DNA from: Flavobacterium kingsejongi
GTDB lineage: Bacteria; Bacteroidota; Bacteroidia; Flavobacteriales; Flavobacteriaceae
Assembly: GCF_003076475.1 (NCBI RefSeq)
Contig: NZ_CP020919.1
Coordinates: forward strand, 868,001 to 932,000
Direction: 5' to 3'
DNA: 64,000 nucleotides
In this document: piece by piece, positions 63,101-64,000 of the stretch
Numbering within the stretch: the first letter of the stretch is position 1
Layout of the letters: the number at the start of each line of letters is the position of its first letter
Program-made: the position numbers and the translations under genes
The notes under the pieces: model-generated
The model's database searches: none
Told to the model about the DNA's origin: nothing
The model's input: the letters and a program-made list of their open reading frames with translations, nothing else

Positions 63101-64000
63101 TTACTGCATTTCCGATGATCCATTTATTGGTTTGTGTACCATTATTCAATGTCCATGATGCTGTACCTTCAAAATCATCTGCAAAGTTCATTTGTGCAGG
63201 AATCTGAGGTGTTGTAAAACTGAATGGTCCAGTCCAAAGACTCGTACCATCTGTACCACAATTACTTCTTACCCAGAAATAATATGCTGTAGAAGGTGTC
63301 AGACCTGATAAAGCAACGGTTGCAGGAACAACGTTTCCAGTAGGAACCGTAGTTGCCGTTGGTACCGTATTTACCGTTTGAAGGTAATAATCATAAGAAG
63401 CAGCACCGTTAGCTGGCGGCGTCCATGACATATTTGTTGCATTTTCAGTAAGGCCTGCCATTGTTATAGCAGAAGGTGAAGAACAAGTTACGAGACCAAT
63501 ATTGATATTATCAACTGCTGCTGGCGGCTGAACACCACCACTACTATCATTTTTCCATTCAAAAACCAATCGCATTAATTGACCCGCATAAGCTGAAGCT
63601 GGTGCAATATACGTTTGTGTAACAAAAGACGTAGAAGCGTTTAAATTCTGGCTTAACTGTACACGGCCAGCTGCTGCTGTAATTTGTGTCCCTGGTGTAG
63701 GTGTGAAAGAAGCAGGCACTAACCATACTCTTAAGTAGTCATACGTCGACTCTCCTACAGTTCTCCAGTCAAAAACCACACTGATCTCACCAACAGTAGC
63801 TGGCATTTGAATATCCCTGTAAGCTTGTACTGTTGAAGCAGAAGATAAATTGTAGGTATTTGTCGTACCTCCATTATCTGTTATATAAAGAGAGTGTGTA
63901 CCTCCATTGTTCACAGCAGTACCTACAATCCATTTATTTACTTGTGTTCCGTTGTTCATAATCCATTGTGGATTTGCCCCTTCGAAACCATCGGTATAAT
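60195..64000 (-). CDS. Giant surface protein with T9SS type B C-terminal domain (5' end beyond window)
   Basis: More than 1,260 residues, open to the right edge; the Met at 63959 is internal, since YTDGFEGANPQWI precedes it in the same frame and matches a repeated module. Order from the N-terminal side: MAM-like beta-sandwich (DYLRVWLVPASFTPTPG, PPAAVDNI), fibronectin III-type domain, a second copy of both, then a VGSNGVISFN domain, two PKD/Ig-like modules, two tandem 70-residue repeats (VCDSYILPALSANNSYYT; VACGSYTLPALSPNNAYYT), and the type B sorting domain (IPKGLSPNGDGDNDDFNLSG to LPDGTYYYMIEK and the end). Likely an adhesin or gliding-related surface protein; the PorP/SprF gene follows on the same strand. 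Confidence 0.9.
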   Translation of the reverse strand, partial: YTDGFEGANPQWIMNNGTQVNKWIVGTAVNNGGTHSLYITDNGGTTNTYNLSSASTVQAYRDIQMPATVGEISVVFDWRTVGESTYDYLRVWLVPASFTPTPGTQITAAAGRVQLSQNLNASTSFVTQTYIAPASAYAGQLMRLVFEWKNDSSGGVQPPAAVDNINIGLVTCSSPSAITMAGLTENATNMSWTPPANGAASYDYYLQTVNTVPTATTVPTGNVVPATVALSGLTPSTAYYFWVRSNCGTDGTSLWTGPFSFTTPQIPAQMNFADDFEGTASWTLNNGTQTNKWIIGNAVNNGGENSLYITNDNGNSNAYTLSATTTAQAYRDIQMPAVIGEVSLSFDWRANGESIYDYLRVWLVPVTFVPTPGTQITAANSGGIQLGANFNASAAFTTQNYIIQAAPYAGQIVRLVFEWRNDGSGGTQPPAAVDNINLSALTCPSPVNLASTAETNSSTINLSWTPTGTETQWEVVVQVAGTGTPVSGVIVNGTPAYSYAANAGVFYEYYVRAICSDTESSFWSGPFAFSIYSPPGCAAVDIVGVGVDIVDSQIILCEGEAEQCVNLNASYFGIGATTSYEVSSIPYNPPFPFVGGTEMNSTIDDAWSPVINLPFDFCFFGESYTSAQVGSNGVISFNANYPANQAGSCPYSFNNQAIPATNFPIKNAIYGVYQDIDPSINNAFAHPSVNYQVLGNYPCRALVVNFSEVAQFGSACNSNAAVGAQTSQIVIYEISNIIEVYVKNRVACPSWQSGEGVIGIQNNAGTDAYTPDDRNTGPWTATDEAWRFNPNGDSNVNFQWLRDGVFFSNQQNIQVCLSEQTTMVAQANYTNCNGDEINRSSEVIIKVVNPEVSNQPTNLTTCTTEATATFDLSTNTAVILDGLNAADYTVAYFLTDAAAQTGNAVDAIADTTAFVGTANQTIYVRVTSNGAATGCFVVKTFQLIFTTPTPADQIQDVTVCDSYILPALSANNSYYTGPGATGTQLQPGDVVTTTQTIHVFAQTGTGADCVNESEFTVTIGAAIVADARASVVACGSYTLPALSPNNAYYTATQGGGTQLAAGTDITTTQEIFVYAVSGTCTDENTFTVTITPPAEIAIANDCVNNKLELTASPLNGSFDGSVVTYTWKTSQGAIVGTNSNVFNVTDYVVGTLGENYTLPLLFTVTITNGDCESTEGFTVESVFCRIPKGLSPNGDGDNDDFNLSGLGVKKLVIFNRYGREVYSFTGAYTNQWHGQSKNHDELPDGTYYYMIEKTNGTNETGWVYINK
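62381..64000 (-). repeat. Tandem repeat of about 810 bp within the adhesin gene
   Basis: Two consecutive units (about 63191-64000 and 62381-63190) each code a MAM-like plus fibronectin III pair. Matching landmarks lie 810-813 bp apart, for example the codons for DNIN and for NKWI. The first unit is cut by the window edge. Confidence 0.75.

Noticed and set aside
1..64000. tRNA, rRNA, CRISPR arrays, prophage or conjugative element
   Set aside because: No cloverleaf, repeat-spacer pattern, integrase beyond the IS or phage structural gene was seen by eye.

Overview
This window looks like the chromosome of a Flavobacterium-type bacterium (Bacteroidota, Flavobacteriia). The evidence is direct. It has type IX secretion (T9SS) parts: a PorZ-like protein, a PorP/SprF protein, an OmpA/PD40 partner and a giant surface protein with a type B ('gliding motility-associated') C-terminus. 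It also has a full MoxR-Bat aerotolerance-type operon, a TonB-dependent receptor paired with a DUF5689 protein, a DUF5686 protein, and many genes preceded by the Bacteroidota -7 promoter element TAnnTTTG. No rRNA, tRNA or CRISPR array was seen.

Layout. 1-4.2 kb: a bifunctional trehalose-6-phosphate synthase/phosphatase diverges from a GH15 glucoamylase/trehalase-like enzyme. 4.2-8.5 kb: a run of small or poorly known genes, including DUF4261, a possible Imm26-like protein and SMI1/KNR4, that resembles an orphan immunity-gene cluster. 8.5-12.5 kb: an HxlR regulator divergent from a cupin protein, then recO and porZ. 12.6-22.8 kb: core metabolism with gdhA, an outer-membrane barrel, a cystathionine gamma-synthase-like enzyme, yicC-gmk-nadD, an iron alcohol dehydrogenase and gpsA. 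22.8-24.2 kb: an IS3-family element with a likely -1 frameshift, whose right inverted repeat now encodes the C-terminus of the neighbouring gene. 24.7-26.9 kb: pheS, a small conserved gene and a CvpA protein.

26.9-36.1 kb is one long leftward operon, moxR - DUF58 - two-segment membrane protein - batA - batB - batC - batD - batE. It probably forms an envelope-associated complex in which a AAA+ ATPase acts with von Willebrand A proteins. 36.4-39.2 kb is an aldo/keto reductase - SDR - AlbA_2 (Schlafen-like) operon. Next come a DUF5686 outer-membrane protein, a metallophosphoesterase with a small barrel protein, and egtB-egtD (ergothioneine-type chemistry). 45.5-49.2 kb runs leftward with ALDH7, DUF2130 and 3-hydroxyanthranilate dioxygenase genes. 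49.3-54.7 kb has a secreted EEP-family nuclease/phosphatase divergent from a TonB receptor-DUF5689 pair, plausibly a nutrient-scavenging locus. 54.8-57.2 kb is an operon of DUF2089 zinc ribbon, Yip1-like, PH-like membrane protein and secreted hydrolase. 57.3-64 kb is the T9SS adhesin locus, and the adhesin gene runs off the right edge.

Most genes are ordinary for this group. The best second looks are the IS-recoded 3' end at 24.2 kb, the immunity-like cluster, the nuclease-TonB-DUF5689 locus, the DUF2089 operon, the perfect palindrome in the gdhA leader and the Lys/Asp repeat tract in batC. I could run no database search, so family names rest on motif recognition.
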